This document shows positions 34,868-43,858 of a DNA stretch of 64,000 nt, piece after piece (within the stretch, counting starts at the first letter, position 1; the number at the start of each line of letters is the position of its first letter). The DNA comes from Burkholderia pseudomultivorans (GTDB taxonomy: Bacteria > Pseudomonadota > Gammaproteobacteria > Burkholderiales > Burkholderiaceae). A model generated the notes under the pieces. That model was not told the DNA's origin. It worked only from the letters and a program-made list of their open reading frames with translations, and searched no databases. The stretch spans positions 1,922,001 through 1,986,000 of the forward strand of contig NZ_CP013377.1 in the NCBI RefSeq assembly GCF_001718415.1, in the 5' to 3' direction. Made by a program: the position numbers and the translations under genes.

Positions 34868-36292
34868 TTACCGCGGCGGATACGCGAGCAGGTCGCTTTC
34901 GTCGAGATGTTCGCGACGACCGCGGCGGGTCAGTCCGTAGGCGACGAGCAGCACGGCGAGGCTCGCGACGCCGAGCCACAGCGGCTTGCGCTGGTCGGGA
35001 ATGAACGCCATCGCGACGAGGATGCTGATCATGCCGCCGATCGCGACCCAGGTCAGGTACGGATAAGCCCACATCCTGACGCGCAGCTTCGCGGTCGCGG
35101 CCGCATCGAGACGCCGGCGCAGGCGCAGCTGCGAGAACGCGATCAGCACGTACACGAAGATCGCGACGGTGCCGTACGAATTGACGAGGAACGCGAACAC
35201 CGTATCGGGCGACACGTAGGACATCACGACCGACACGTAGCCGAACACGGTGCCGAGCAGGATCGCGCGCACCGGCACGCCGCGCTTGTTGACCTTCGCG
35301 AGCGCGGCCGGCGCGTCGCCGTGGCGCGTCAGCGCGAACAGCATCCGCGACGCCGCGTACAGCCCCGAGTTCAGCGCGGACAGCACCGCGGTCAGCACGA
35401 TCGCGTTCATCACGTTGGCCGCGGCGGGCAGGCCCATCACCTCGAGCGCGCTGACGTACGGCGTGGACATCTGCGGCGAATTCCACGGCACCAGCGCGAC
35501 GACGAGCGCGACCGAGCCGACGTAGAACACCAGCACGCGCGTGATCACCGAGTTGGTTGCCTTCGCAACGGCCTTCGCCGGCTCGCGCGCCTCGGCCGCC
35601 GCGATCGTGACGATCTCGGCGCCGAAGTAGAAGCCGGTCGCCGCAACCGCCCCGCTCATCACCGGTCCGATCCCGAGCGGCATGAAGCCGCCGTGGCCGA
35701 GCAGCGTCGGCAGCACCGCCGTGGTATGCATCGACGACGGCCACAGGCCGAGCACGTAGAGGCCGCCGAGGAACAGGAACACGATGATCGCGGCAACCTT
35801 GATCGACGAGAACCAGAACTCGAACTCGCCGTAGCTGCCGACCGAGATCAGGTTCGTCAGCGTCAGCACGACCAGCAGCGCGAGGCTGATGATCCATGCT
35901 GGCACGTCGGGCAGCCAGAACTGGATCAGCTTCGCGCCCGCGACCGCTTCGAGCGCGACCACGATCACCCAGAAATACCAGTACATCCAGCCGGTCAGGA
36001 AGCCTGCCATCTTGCCCGGTCCGCGCCAGTTGCCGAACGCGAGCCGCGCATATTCGTAGAACGAACCGACGGCCGGCATCGCGCAGGCCATCTCGCCGAG
36101 CATCCGCATCACGAGCACGACCAGCCCGCCCGTGATCAGGAACGACAGGATCGCGGCCGGCCCGGTCTGCTGAATCACCACGCCGCTGCCGACGAACAGT
36201 CCGGCACCGATCACGCCGCCGAGCGCGATCATCGTCATGTGGCGCTGCTTGAGCCCACATTTCAGGTCACTCTGGGTCTTCGAGGGTTGCAT
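34868..36292 (-). CDS. APC family amino-acid permease (GabP/AnsP-like)
   Basis: A 474-residue amino-acid permease with 12 helices. MIALGGVIGAGLFVGSG is the helix-1 substrate motif, and RMLGEMACAMPAVGSFYEYA and ALNSGLYAASRMLFAL follow. The amino-acid transporter family includes GABA, proline and aromatic permeases; GabP-like transport of GABA or a related omega-amino acid would fit the PuuB-like oxidase gene upstream. A site GGAGAAGAC precedes the ATG at 36292. It is the last gene of a minus-strand series beginning with the GMC dehydrogenase at 41339. Confidence 0.9.
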   Translation of the reverse strand: MQPSKTQSDLKCGLKQRHMTMIALGGVIGAGLFVGSGVVIQQTGPAAILSFLITGGLVVLVMRMLGEMACAMPAVGSFYEYARLAFGNWRGPGKMAGFLTGWMYWYFWVIVVALEAVAGAKLIQFWLPDVPAWIISLALLVVLTLTNLISVGSYGEFEFWFSSIKVAAIIVFLFLGGLYVLGLWPSSMHTTAVLPTLLGHGGFMPLGIGPVMSGAVAATGFYFGAEIVTIAAAEAREPAKAVAKATNSVITRVLVFYVGSVALVVALVPWNSPQMSTPYVSALEVMGLPAAANVMNAIVLTAVLSALNSGLYAASRMLFALTRHGDAPAALAKVNKRGVPVRAILLGTVFGYVSVVMSYVSPDTVFAFLVNSYGTVAIFVYVLIAFSQLRLRRRLDAAATAKLRVRMWAYPYLTWVAIGGMISILVAMAFIPDQRKPLWLGVASLAVLLVAYGLTRRGRREHLDESDLLAYPPR

Positions 36293-36434
36293 GTCTTCTC
36301 CATATCCTGGTTGTCCGGACGGCGTGCGCGCACCCGGATGGATGACGCGAACGCCGTCGGCGACGGCGCGTGCGGGGGCACCTGCCGCCCCGTCCGCACG
36401 GATCAGCTATTGCTTTTTGTTGTATTCGGTCATG

Positions 36435-36457
36435 CGTCCGGCGCATCGCGCCGGACG
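36435..36457. terminator. Hairpin between PuuB-like gene and permease gene
   Basis: A 10-bp stem CGTCCGGCGC/GCGCCGGACG around ATC lies 14 bases after the oxidase stop at 36471. Without a T tract it may attenuate rather than stop transcription into the permease gene. Confidence 0.4.
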
Positions 36458-36470
36458 GCGCGGGCCGCGC

Positions 36471-37886
36471 TCAGGGCTTTTCGTCGCGCCTGAAGTACGA
36501 CACGTAGAGCATGCGCTGCCCGAGGCGCCGGAACGGCGCGAACGGATGGCCGGGCAGCGGCGACGTAAAGATCGGCAGCGTCTGGTGCGCGCCCTTGCCG
36601 GCGATCCGCTCGGCGAGCCGGCGGCCGGCCTGCTGCGAGTACGACACGCCGTTGCCGCCGTAGCCGAGCGCGTAGAACACCGACTGTCGCGGATCGGGCT
36701 GCGCGACGCGCGGCATCATGTCGTGGCTGACATCGACCCAGCCCCACCACGAATAGTCGATCTGCACGCCGCGCAGCGCGGGAAACTTGCGGGCCATCCC
36801 CTCCTTCAGCAGCTCGAGATGGCGCGGGTTCGGCGCGTCGTCGCCGGTGATCGCGCTGCGGCTGCCGATCTGCAGACGGCGGTCGGGCAGGAACCGGTAG
36901 TAGAAGCGCAGCGTGCGCGTGTCGGTCAGCACCTGCGTCGTGCGGAAGTTGCACGCGGCGATCTCGGCGTCCGTCAGCGGCCGCGTGACCATCGAGTTCG
37001 ACAGGATCGGCATCACCTTGCTGCGCAGCGACGGATGCAGCGTCTGCGCGGTGTACGCGCCGGTCGCGATGCCGACCGCGCGGGCCCGCACGATGCCGCC
37101 GGGCGTGCGCAGATGGTGCACGCCGTCGATCGTCTCGAAGCCGAGCACGGGGCTGCTCGTATGCACCTTCGCGCCGGCCGCGCGCGCGAGGCGCAGGTAG
37201 CCGAACGCGAGCTTCAGCGCATGGATGCCGATGCCTTCCGGCTCGTGCAGCGCGCCGGCCGCCTCGTGATCGTCGATGAATTCGCGACGGAACGTCTCCG
37301 CGCTCAGCAGTTCGGACGGGTAGCCGAATACATCCTTCCACACTTTCGCCTCGGCCGCGAGCTTCGCCATGATGCGCGGACGATGCGCGATCAGGAAGTG
37401 GCCGCCCGGCTGCGGGTCGCAGTCGATTTCCGCGACCAGCGACTTGAAGTGCTCGAAGCCTTCGAGGATCTCGTCGTGCATCTTCAGCGCGACGTCCTTG
37501 CCCCAGCGCTCGATCCACTGCGAGCGCGACAGCCGGCCCGACGCGTTCTGGCCCTGCCCGCCGTTGCGGCTGCTGCAGCCCCAGCTGGTGCGGTTCGCTT
37601 CAAGCACGACGGCCTTGATCCCGTGGTCGCGGGCGAGGCACAGCGCGGTCGCGAGACCCGTGTAACCGGCGCCGATGATCGCGACGTCGACGTCCATGTC
37701 GCCGGTGACGGGGCCGTCGTCGGGCGGCGGGCTGCCGGCCGTCGCGACCCAGTAGGTCGGCGCGTACTGCTTGCCGCAGCCGGGGCCGGGCGACACGAGC
37801 GGATCGTAGGTCGGGTCGTAGCGCGTATCGTTCTGGCGGCCCGTCGCGAAGCCGCTCGCGGCGCGTTCGATGGTGCTGGTGGACAT
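36471..37886 (-). CDS. FAD-dependent amine oxidoreductase (PuuB/DadA family)
   Basis: A 471-residue DAO-family flavoprotein (PF01266). The dinucleotide motif VAIIGAGYTGLATALCLA is near residue 68 and the second FAD contact is SSRNGGQGQ near residue 105. The C-terminal FAD contact is ALGYGGNGVSYSQQAGR. Gamma-glutamylputrescine oxidases and related amine or N-methyl amino-acid oxidases have this size and N-terminal extension. GGAGG lies before the ATG at 37886. A 39-codon ORF ends 2 bases upstream, which could couple translation. Its amine substrate is not determined; neighbours (permease, GMC dehydrogenase, MHS transporter) indicate uptake and oxidation of an amino compound. Confidence 0.88.
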   Translation of the reverse strand: MSTSTIERAASGFATGRQNDTRYDPTYDPLVSPGPGCGKQYAPTYWVATAGSPPPDDGPVTGDMDVDVAIIGAGYTGLATALCLARDHGIKAVVLEANRTSWGCSSRNGGQGQNASGRLSRSQWIERWGKDVALKMHDEILEGFEHFKSLVAEIDCDPQPGGHFLIAHRPRIMAKLAAEAKVWKDVFGYPSELLSAETFRREFIDDHEAAGALHEPEGIGIHALKLAFGYLRLARAAGAKVHTSSPVLGFETIDGVHHLRTPGGIVRARAVGIATGAYTAQTLHPSLRSKVMPILSNSMVTRPLTDAEIAACNFRTTQVLTDTRTLRFYYRFLPDRRLQIGSRSAITGDDAPNPRHLELLKEGMARKFPALRGVQIDYSWWGWVDVSHDMMPRVAQPDPRQSVFYALGYGGNGVSYSQQAGRRLAERIAGKGAHQTLPIFTSPLPGHPFAPFRRLGQRMLYVSYFRRDEKP

Positions 37887-37888
37887 GG

Positions 37889-38008
37889 TCAGTCCTCCGA
37901 CACGGAAGCGCGCGTCGCGCCGCACGGCGTGCAAGCGGCGATTCGACTGACGGTTGCGGGGCGCGCGTTCGCCGGACGGACGAACGCTGCCGACTGCCTG
38001 TTGGTCAT
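37889..38008 (-). CDS. Possible 39-residue leader peptide
   Basis: A short ORF whose ATG at 38008 is preceded by CAGGAGACAGG, a strong ribosome site, and whose stop lies 2 bases before the PuuB-like start. The product (MTNRQSAAFVRPANARP..., containing two Cys) resembles nothing I know and has no signal peptide. It may only serve translational coupling, or be chance. The rest of the gap up to 38258 shows no gene. Confidence 0.35.
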   Translation of the reverse strand: MTNRQSAAFVRPANARPATVSRIAACTPCGATRASVSED

Positions 38009-38258
38009 GCCTGTCTCCTGATCGTTCTGTTCGGGTCGATCCAGCGCAGATGCTTCGATCTGTCGAGTCAAGTGTAGGCAGGCCGTTTTTCGGCAGGTAG
38101 GGCCAGTCGGGCGGATTCGCTTGGACCAGCGCGCGCGCCGCGGGTGCAGGTGCAGCGAAGGCGGCGCCGACGCTTCGGGACACCGGCGCGGAGGCCGCCG
38201 GCGACGTCGCGCCCCGCCTGCACGCCGACACACGGTACGCGCCACGCCCTTGACGCCG

Positions 38259-39563
38259 TCACGTCGCGCGCACCGCCACGCCGTCGACCCCGCCGCGCTT
38301 CTCGATCGCCCGCGCGGACACGATCGACAGGAGTGCAGACAACATCACGTAAACCCCGACCAGCCAGGGCGCGCCGCCGTTCGCGCGCAGCAGCGCGGTC
38401 GCGACGATCGGCGTGAGGCCGCTCGCGAAGATGCCCGACACCTGGTAGACGAACGAGATGCCCGTATAGCGGACGTTTGCGTCGAACAGCTCCGCGAACA
38501 GCGCGGCCTCGGGGCCGTACGCCATCGCGTAGAAGATGCCGAACGGAATCACGAGCGCGAGCCACACCGCGAGCAGGTTCGACGACTGCGTCTGCAGCAG
38601 CCAGAACGCGGGCAGCACCGACAGCCCGCACAGCGTCGCGCCCCACCGATACACGCGCGCACGGCCGAGCCGGTCGGACAGGCTGCCGAACACGGGGATG
38701 AACGCGCACATCACGACCGCCGCGCTCATCACGCCGAGCAGCGCGTCGCCGCGCGAGATCGACAGGTTGCGCGTCATGTAGCCGATCGAGAACACCGCGA
38801 ACACGTTGAAGAACACGCCGTCGATATAGCGCGCGCCCATGCCGAGCAGGATCGCGCGCCGGTAGTTGCCGAGCAGCTCGACGACCGGCAGCTTCGTGTC
38901 GCGCCGCTGGCGCTTGAGCGCGACGAACTCGGGCGTGTCGGCCACGCGCGTGCGGATATAGAAGCCGATCGCGACCAGCAGCAGCGACGCCGCGAACGCG
39001 ACGCGCCAGCCCCATGCGAGGAATGCGGCGTCCGGCAGGCCGCGCGACAGCGCCGCCACCACGCCGGCTGCCAGGCACAGCCCGATCGCGAGGCCGATCT
39101 GCGGCAGGCTCGCATACAGCCCGCGCCGGTGCGGCGGCGCGTATTCGTATGCCATCAGCACCGCGCCGCCCCACTCGCCGCCGAGGCCGATGCCCTGCAG
39201 CACGCGCAGCGTCAGCAGCAGCACGGGCGCCCACAGGCCGATCTGCGCGTAGGTCGGCAGGAACGCGACGCCGGCCGTCGACACGCCCATGATCAGCATC
39301 GTCAGGATCAGCGCGGACTTGCGCCCGACGCGGTCGCCGAGATGCCCGAACAGCAGGCCGCCGAGCGGGCGCGTGACGAAGCCGACCGCGAAGGTTGCAT
39401 ACGCGAGCATCGTCGACACGAACGGATCGCCGGCCGGGAAGTACTGCTTGTCGAACACGATGCCGGCCACCACGCCGTACAGGAAAAAGTCGTACCACTC
39501 GACCGTCGCACCGATCACGCTGGCCGCGGCCACGCGACGGACGACTCGGGAATCGATTGCCAT
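38259..39563 (-). CDS. MHS family MFS transporter
   Basis: A 434-residue, 12-helix proton symporter of the metabolite:H+ symporter family (ShiA, ProP, KgtP). Signatures are [12 protein letters not shown] in helix 1, the loop 2-3 motif GHLGDRVGRKSALI, and [14 protein letters not shown] in helix 4. These import organic acids, betaines or shikimate. GGTGGAGGAG lies before the ATG at 39563. It follows the GMC dehydrogenase gene by 120 bases on the same strand, so the two are probably co-expressed and share a substrate. Confidence 0.92.
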   Translation of the reverse strand: MAIDSRVVRRVAAASVIGATVEWYDFFLYGVVAGIVFDKQYFPAGDPFVSTMLAYATFAVGFVTRPLGGLLFGHLGDRVGRKSALILTMLIMGVSTAGVAFLPTYAQIGLWAPVLLLTLRVLQGIGLGGEWGGAVLMAYEYAPPHRRGLYASLPQIGLAIGLCLAAGVVAALSRGLPDAAFLAWGWRVAFAASLLLVAIGFYIRTRVADTPEFVALKRQRRDTKLPVVELLGNYRRAILLGMGARYIDGVFFNVFAVFSIGYMTRNLSISRGDALLGVMSAAVVMCAFIPVFGSLSDRLGRARVYRWGATLCGLSVLPAFWLLQTQSSNLLAVWLALVIPFGIFYAMAYGPEAALFAELFDANVRYTGISFVYQVSGIFASGLTPIVATALLRANGGAPWLVGVYVMLSALLSIVSARAIEKRGGVDGVAVRAT

Positions 39564-39683
39564 GCGAACTCCTCCACCGATGGATGCGCCGCAACCTGCC
39601 CCGACGCCGTGCCGGCGGGGGCATCCGGTGAGCGCGCGGCGGCCGTCCGGGCGCAGGAGCACGGGCCGCGCGGGCAACCCGCG

Positions 39684-41339
39684 CTACGCCACGGCGACGG
39701 CGGCCGGCACGACGCTGCAGCCGCGATCGGCCTCGCGCGCGTCCTCGAGGATCATGTCGGACGCCTTCTCGGCGACCATCACGATCGGCACGTTGGTATT
39801 GCCCGACACGAGCGTCGGCATGATCGAGCAGTCGACCACGCGCAGCCCGCGCGTGCCGTACACGCGCAGACGCTCGTCGACCACCGCGAGCGGATCGCTC
39901 GCGACGCCCATCTTCGCGGTGCCGGACGGATGGAAGATCGTCTGTCCGTATTCGCGGCAGAATTCGAGCAGTTCGTCGTCGGTCTGCGCATCGGCGCCGG
40001 GCCGCACCTCGCGCTTCATCAGCGACGCCATCGGCTCGGTCGCCGCGACGCGCCGCGCGAAGCGCACGCCCGCCACCGTCGTGCGGCGATCGCGTTCGGT
40101 ATCGAGATAGTTCGGCTGGATCGACGGCGCGTCGCGCGCGTCGTCGCTGCGGATCCGCACGCTGCCGCGCGACTCGGGCCGCAACTGGCAGATCGAATAC
40201 GTGCAGCCGGGAAACGCATGCACGCTGCCGCCCGCCGAATCGGCCGACAGCGTCGAGAAATGGAACTGGATGTCGGGCGTCGCCGATTCCTCCGGCAGCG
40301 CGCGGCAGAACATCCCGCCCTGGTTGATGCCGACCGCGAGCGGGCCGCTGCGCAGCAGCGCCCACTGCAGCCCCATCTTCGCGCGGCCGACCCACGAATG
40401 CAGCGCGTCGTTGGTCGTGATCGGCTTCGTCACTTCATAGATCAGGCGAATCTGCAGATGATCCTGCAGGTTCTCGCCGACGCCCGCCCGATCGGCGACG
40501 ACCGCAATCCCGTGCCGGTTCAGCAGCGCGGCCGGCCCGACCCCCGACACCTGCAGCAGTTGCGGCGACTGCAGCGCGCCGGCCGCCAGCACCACTTCGC
40601 GCCGCGCCCGCACCTCGTGGAGCTCGCCGTGCCGCACATAGCGCACGCCGCTCGCCTGCGTGCCGTCGAACAGCACCTTCAGCGCCTGTGCATCGGTTTC
40701 GACGTGCAGGTTCGGCCGGCCGCGCGCGGGCTTCAGATAGGCGACCGCGGTCGAGCAGCGCAGCCCGTTGCGCGTCGTCAGCTGGTAGTAGCCGACGCCT
40801 TCCTGATCGCCGGTGTTGAAATCGTCGACGGTGCGCACGCCGAGCCGGTTCGACGCCGCAACGAACGCGTCGACGAGTTCGTGACGCTGGCGGATCGTCG
40901 ACGCCCACAGCGGGCCGCCGGTGCCGCGCGTCGGCCCGTCGCCGAGCGTGTTGTGTTCGAGCCGCCGGAAATACGGCAGGCATTCGCGCCAGCTCCAGCC
41001 GCGATTGCCGAGCGCGGCCCAGTGATCGTAGTCCTGCTGCTGGCCGCGCACGTAGATCAGCCCGTTGATCGAGCTGCAGCCGCCGAGCGTGCGGCCGCGC
41101 GGCCAGTACAGCCGGCGGTTGTGCATGTTCGGATCGGGATCGGTATGGAAGCCCCAGTTGTACACCGGGTGGAACATCGTCTTGCCATAGCCGATCGGCA
41201 CGTGAATCCACATGTAACGATCGGGCGGGCCGGCCTCCAGCAGGCACACCGTATGGCGGCCGCCGTCGGACAAGCGATTGGCGAGGACGCAACCGGCCGA
41301 GCCCGCGCCGACCACGACATAGTCGAAGCTGCGTGTCAT
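39684..41339 (-). CDS. GMC oxidoreductase (choline/alcohol dehydrogenase-like)
   Basis: A 551-residue FAD enzyme of the glucose-methanol-choline family. The ADP-binding motif is YVVVGAGSAGCVLANRLS at residue 7, and GMC signatures are PRGRTLGGCSSINGLIY and GALQSPQLLQVSGVGP. The catalytic His lies in FHPSGTAKMG, and SGNTNVPIVMVAEKASD closes the fold. Members oxidise choline or primary alcohols to aldehydes, passing electrons to the respiratory chain. It is more like general alcohol dehydrogenases than BetA, so I give no symbol. Divergent from an IclR regulator across 179 bases. Confidence 0.93.
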   Translation of the reverse strand: MTRSFDYVVVGAGSAGCVLANRLSDGGRHTVCLLEAGPPDRYMWIHVPIGYGKTMFHPVYNWGFHTDPDPNMHNRRLYWPRGRTLGGCSSINGLIYVRGQQQDYDHWAALGNRGWSWRECLPYFRRLEHNTLGDGPTRGTGGPLWASTIRQRHELVDAFVAASNRLGVRTVDDFNTGDQEGVGYYQLTTRNGLRCSTAVAYLKPARGRPNLHVETDAQALKVLFDGTQASGVRYVRHGELHEVRARREVVLAAGALQSPQLLQVSGVGPAALLNRHGIAVVADRAGVGENLQDHLQIRLIYEVTKPITTNDALHSWVGRAKMGLQWALLRSGPLAVGINQGGMFCRALPEESATPDIQFHFSTLSADSAGGSVHAFPGCTYSICQLRPESRGSVRIRSDDARDAPSIQPNYLDTERDRRTTVAGVRFARRVAATEPMASLMKREVRPGADAQTDDELLEFCREYGQTIFHPSGTAKMGVASDPLAVVDERLRVYGTRGLRVVDCSIMPTLVSGNTNVPIVMVAEKASDMILEDAREADRGCSVVPAAVAVA

Positions 41340-41442
41340 TCCGTGTCTCCGTTCCGATATGAAAAATCCGGTATGTTTTGTCCAAATTTATTGAGCACAC
41401 GGAACGCATACAAGGCGATTTATTGTCCACTGCGGGAATGTG

Positions 41443-41461
41443 GTACAAAAACCGTTCAATT
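41443..41461. promoter_or_regulatory. Shared element GTACAAAAACCGTTCAATT
   Basis: This 19-base element in the GMC/IclR divergent region differs by one base from the one at 13625-13643 upstream of the TonB receptor, and resembles 1949-1964. It may be the binding site of a regulator, possibly the IclR protein encoded next to it, or a conserved promoter. Confidence 0.45.
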
Positions 41462-41518
41462 CGTTTCATTTCCCTCGCAGCCAACCCATCCCGGGACGCA
41501 CCCCGACGGAGGAGACCC

Positions 41519-42343
41519 ATGCGCGAACCCGCCTCCGCGCCGCCCGACGGCGCGCCCGCCGACGACGCGCGCGTGCTGCGCGCGCTCGCGGTTCTCGAAG
41601 CGCTCGCGTCGGCCGGCCAGCCATCCACGCTGTCGCAGCTCGCCGCGCGGCTGCATATCCCGAAGGCGACCCTGCTGCGGCTGATCGAATCGCTGGAGAC
41701 GCGCGGCTACGTGATCCACATGCCCGACTCGCGCGGCCACGACCGCGGGATCGCGCTCGGCCCGCGCGCCGCGCAGCTCGCGCTGGCGACTCTGTCGAAC
41801 AACGCGTTCACGCGCGGCTGCCGGACGGTACTGCGCACGCTCGTCGACGTGCTCGGCGAGACCTGCAACCTCACCGCGCTCGACGGCGACACGGTGCTGT
41901 ACGTCGAGCGCGTCGAGACCACCGAGCCGCTGCGGCTCGAAATGCGGCCCGGCATGCGCGTGCCGCTGCACTGCACCGCGAGCGGCAAGCTGTTCCTGTC
42001 GCAGATGAACGCGCTCGAACGCAACGCGATGCTCGCGCGCCTCACGCTGAAGAAGATGACCTACCGGACGCTGACCGATGCGCAGCTGCTCGCGGCCGAG
42101 CTCGACCGGCTCGCGGCGCGCGGCGTCGGCATCGACAACGAGGAGTTCGTGCGCGGGATGGTGGCCGTGGCCGTCCCGGTGAAGGACGCGACGAGCGGAC
42201 GCGTGCTCGCGGCGCTCGCCGTGCACGCGCCGACCGCGCGCGCGACGCTCAACGATCTGCTGGAAGCCGTGCCGAAGATGCGCGAGACGGCCGCGCGGCT
42301 CGCGCCGCTGCTGCATGCGGCCGACGCCGCGCCGCCGGCCTGA
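41519..42343 (+). CDS. IclR family transcriptional regulator
   Basis: A 274-residue IclR protein. The HTH spans about residues 18-75 (LSQLAARLHIPKATLLRLIESLE), followed by the effector domain. The latter has GETCNLTALDGDTVLYVERV, CTASGKLFLS and NEEFVRGMVAVAVPV. GGAGGAGA directly before the ATG at 41519 fixes the start. It is divergent from the GMC-MHS operon and probably regulates it. Its closest relative in the window is the IclR protein at 29146. Confidence 0.93.
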   Translation: MREPASAPPDGAPADDARVLRALAVLEALASAGQPSTLSQLAARLHIPKATLLRLIESLETRGYVIHMPDSRGHDRGIALGPRAAQLALATLSNNAFTRGCRTVLRTLVDVLGETCNLTALDGDTVLYVERVETTEPLRLEMRPGMRVPLHCTASGKLFLSQMNALERNAMLARLTLKKMTYRTLTDAQLLAAELDRLAARGVGIDNEEFVRGMVAVAVPVKDATSGRVLAALAVHAPTARATLNDLLEAVPKMRETAARLAPLLHAADAAPPA

Positions 42344-42370
42344 CACGGCGATGCGCGCACATGCGCGGCC

Positions 42371-42694
42371 TTATGCGAGGTGATAGCGCAGCCAGAAAGT
42401 CTCGCGGCACGCGTTGTCGAAGCTCTGCCGCGACGGGCTGATCGCTTGCGCGTCCGGATGCCGGATCACGTCGTAGTCGATCCAGCATTCCGCGCACAGC
42501 AGGTCGGACGGCATGCGATCCTGCTCGACCGAGCGGCGCACCATCGCGCCGTTGTCGAAGCGGTATTCGGTTTCGTCGCGCGATACTTCGACGTCGTCGT
42601 CGATCCAGCGCGCGTGCGAGGTCGTGTGCGACACGATCGACACCGGGCCCGCGAGCCCGTGGATCGCGGCGACGTAGGAGATGAGCTTGTCCAT
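42371..42694 (-). CDS. Hypothetical protein, 107 residues
   Basis: A small acidic protein (MDKLISYVAAIHGLAG...) with no signal peptide or membrane segment. It contains two Cys close together (CAECWIDYDV) and several Asp/Glu-rich turns. I do not recognise a family. Codon use is like its neighbours, so it is probably a real gene, although no good ribosome site precedes the ATG at 42694. It converges on the IclR gene and is 122 bases from the DUF2891 gene. Confidence 0.65.
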   Translation of the reverse strand: MDKLISYVAAIHGLAGPVSIVSHTTSHARWIDDDVEVSRDETEYRFDNGAMVRRSVEQDRMPSDLLCAECWIDYDVIRHPDAQAISPSRQSFDNACRETFWLRYHLA

Positions 42695-42816
42695 GGCGGT
42701 GCGGCGAACTGGCGGATGAGCGTTCCGCGCGCGGCCTGCGGCGGCAGGCGCGAAACGGTCCGGGCGGCGAGTATAGCCGCGCCGCGATGACCTTGCGGGC
42801 GGCAGGGTTTCGCGCG

Positions 42817-43845
42817 CTATGCGTCGAGCGCGAGCAGCGCGAACGTCGCGAGCCAGTGCTCGCCCATGTAGTCGCCGGCCACGTGCGCGAGCGCGCTCGC
42901 GAGATGGCGGTCGGCCGCGTCGAGCAGCGCCGCGCGCCGCGCGTCGCCGTCCGGCAGCGCAGCGGCGAGCGAGCGCTGGCACCACGCGCGGCTCAGGTTC
43001 AGCCCGTCGAGGTGCGCGATCTTGCCGTCGCTGCGGTCGCTGACCGTCGCGGGCTCGAACAGCGTCGCGGGTTCGCGCCGCGCGAGATCGGGCAGGAAGC
43101 GCGCGAACCAGCCGTCGAATTCGGCCGCCGGCAGCACGCGGCGCATCAGTTCGGCCTCCATCAGCGCGGGCGACAGGAACTCGTCGCCCGACGGCTCCCA
43201 CGCCTGGCATCCGGCGTCGTTCAGGTGCCAGCGCTTCGCGGTGTCGACGATCAGCGCGGCCAGCCCGTCGCGCTGCGTATCGCGCGCGAATTCGAGCGTC
43301 AGCGCCAGCGCGAATGCAGTGTTGAAATGCGTGCCGACGCGCAGCGGATAGGTCGCCTTCGGCAGGAAGGTTTCGAAGCGCGACACGAACAGCTCGGTGA
43401 GCGGCGTCATCGTCTTCGCCCAGCGCGCGGCCTGCGGCAGCACGCCCTTGCGCGCGAGCCGCTCGAGCTGCGCGGACAGCGCGAGCAGCCACGCCCAGCC
43501 GTACGGCCGCTCGAAGCCGCTGTTGTGCGGCAGCGCGAGATACGCGCGCTCTCCCGCGACGTTCGCGTCGGTGAAATGCGCATCGACGACGGCGGCGATG
43601 CGCTCGGCCTCCGGCAGCATCGGATAGCGTTCGAGCACGCGCAGCACGAGCCAGTAGCCGTGCACGCACGAATGCCAGTCGTAGCTGCCGTAGAAGATCG
43701 GATGCAGCGCGCGCGGGCCCTGCACGTCCTGCGGCCCTGCGAGCGCGTGCGTGAGCTTGTTCGGATACTCGCGGGTCAGGTGCGCGAGCGCGAGCGACGC
43801 GAATTTCGAGGCGAGTTCGGGCGTGAGTCGGTCGGTCATGGGCAT
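42817..43845 (-). CDS. DUF2891 family protein
   Basis: A 342-residue soluble protein of the DUF2891 family, with an alpha/alpha-barrel-like series of helices. Conserved parts are PIFYGSYDWHSCVHGYWLVLR near residue 49, interrupted by aromatic residues, and EPSGDEFLSPALMEAELMRR near residue 217. These His, Asp and Glu residues look like an active site; the fold suggests a glycosidase- or epimerase-like enzyme, but no activity is established. It starts 14 bases after the DUF979 stop, in an operon DUF969-DUF979-DUF2891. An in-frame ATG 6 bases downstream is equally possible. Confidence 0.85.
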   Translation of the reverse strand: MPMTDRLTPELASKFASLALAHLTREYPNKLTHALAGPQDVQGPRALHPIFYGSYDWHSCVHGYWLVLRVLERYPMLPEAERIAAVVDAHFTDANVAGERAYLALPHNSGFERPYGWAWLLALSAQLERLARKGVLPQAARWAKTMTPLTELFVSRFETFLPKATYPLRVGTHFNTAFALALTLEFARDTQRDGLAALIVDTAKRWHLNDAGCQAWEPSGDEFLSPALMEAELMRRVLPAAEFDGWFARFLPDLARREPATLFEPATVSDRSDGKIAHLDGLNLSRAWCQRSLAAALPDGDARRAALLDAADRHLASALAHVAGDYMGEHWLATFALLALDA

Positions 43846-43858
43846 CTCGTCGGGCAGG

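Noticed and set aside
36237..38021. 594-codon plus-strand frame across the PuuB-like gene
   Set aside because: No motifs, composition of a shadow frame; the opposite strand encodes an FAD oxidase.
38121..41684. 1187-codon open frame on the plus strand
   Set aside because: It lies antisense to the MHS and GMC genes, its product is Arg/Ala/Gly-rich low-complexity sequence, and such long antisense frames are expected in very GC-rich DNA.
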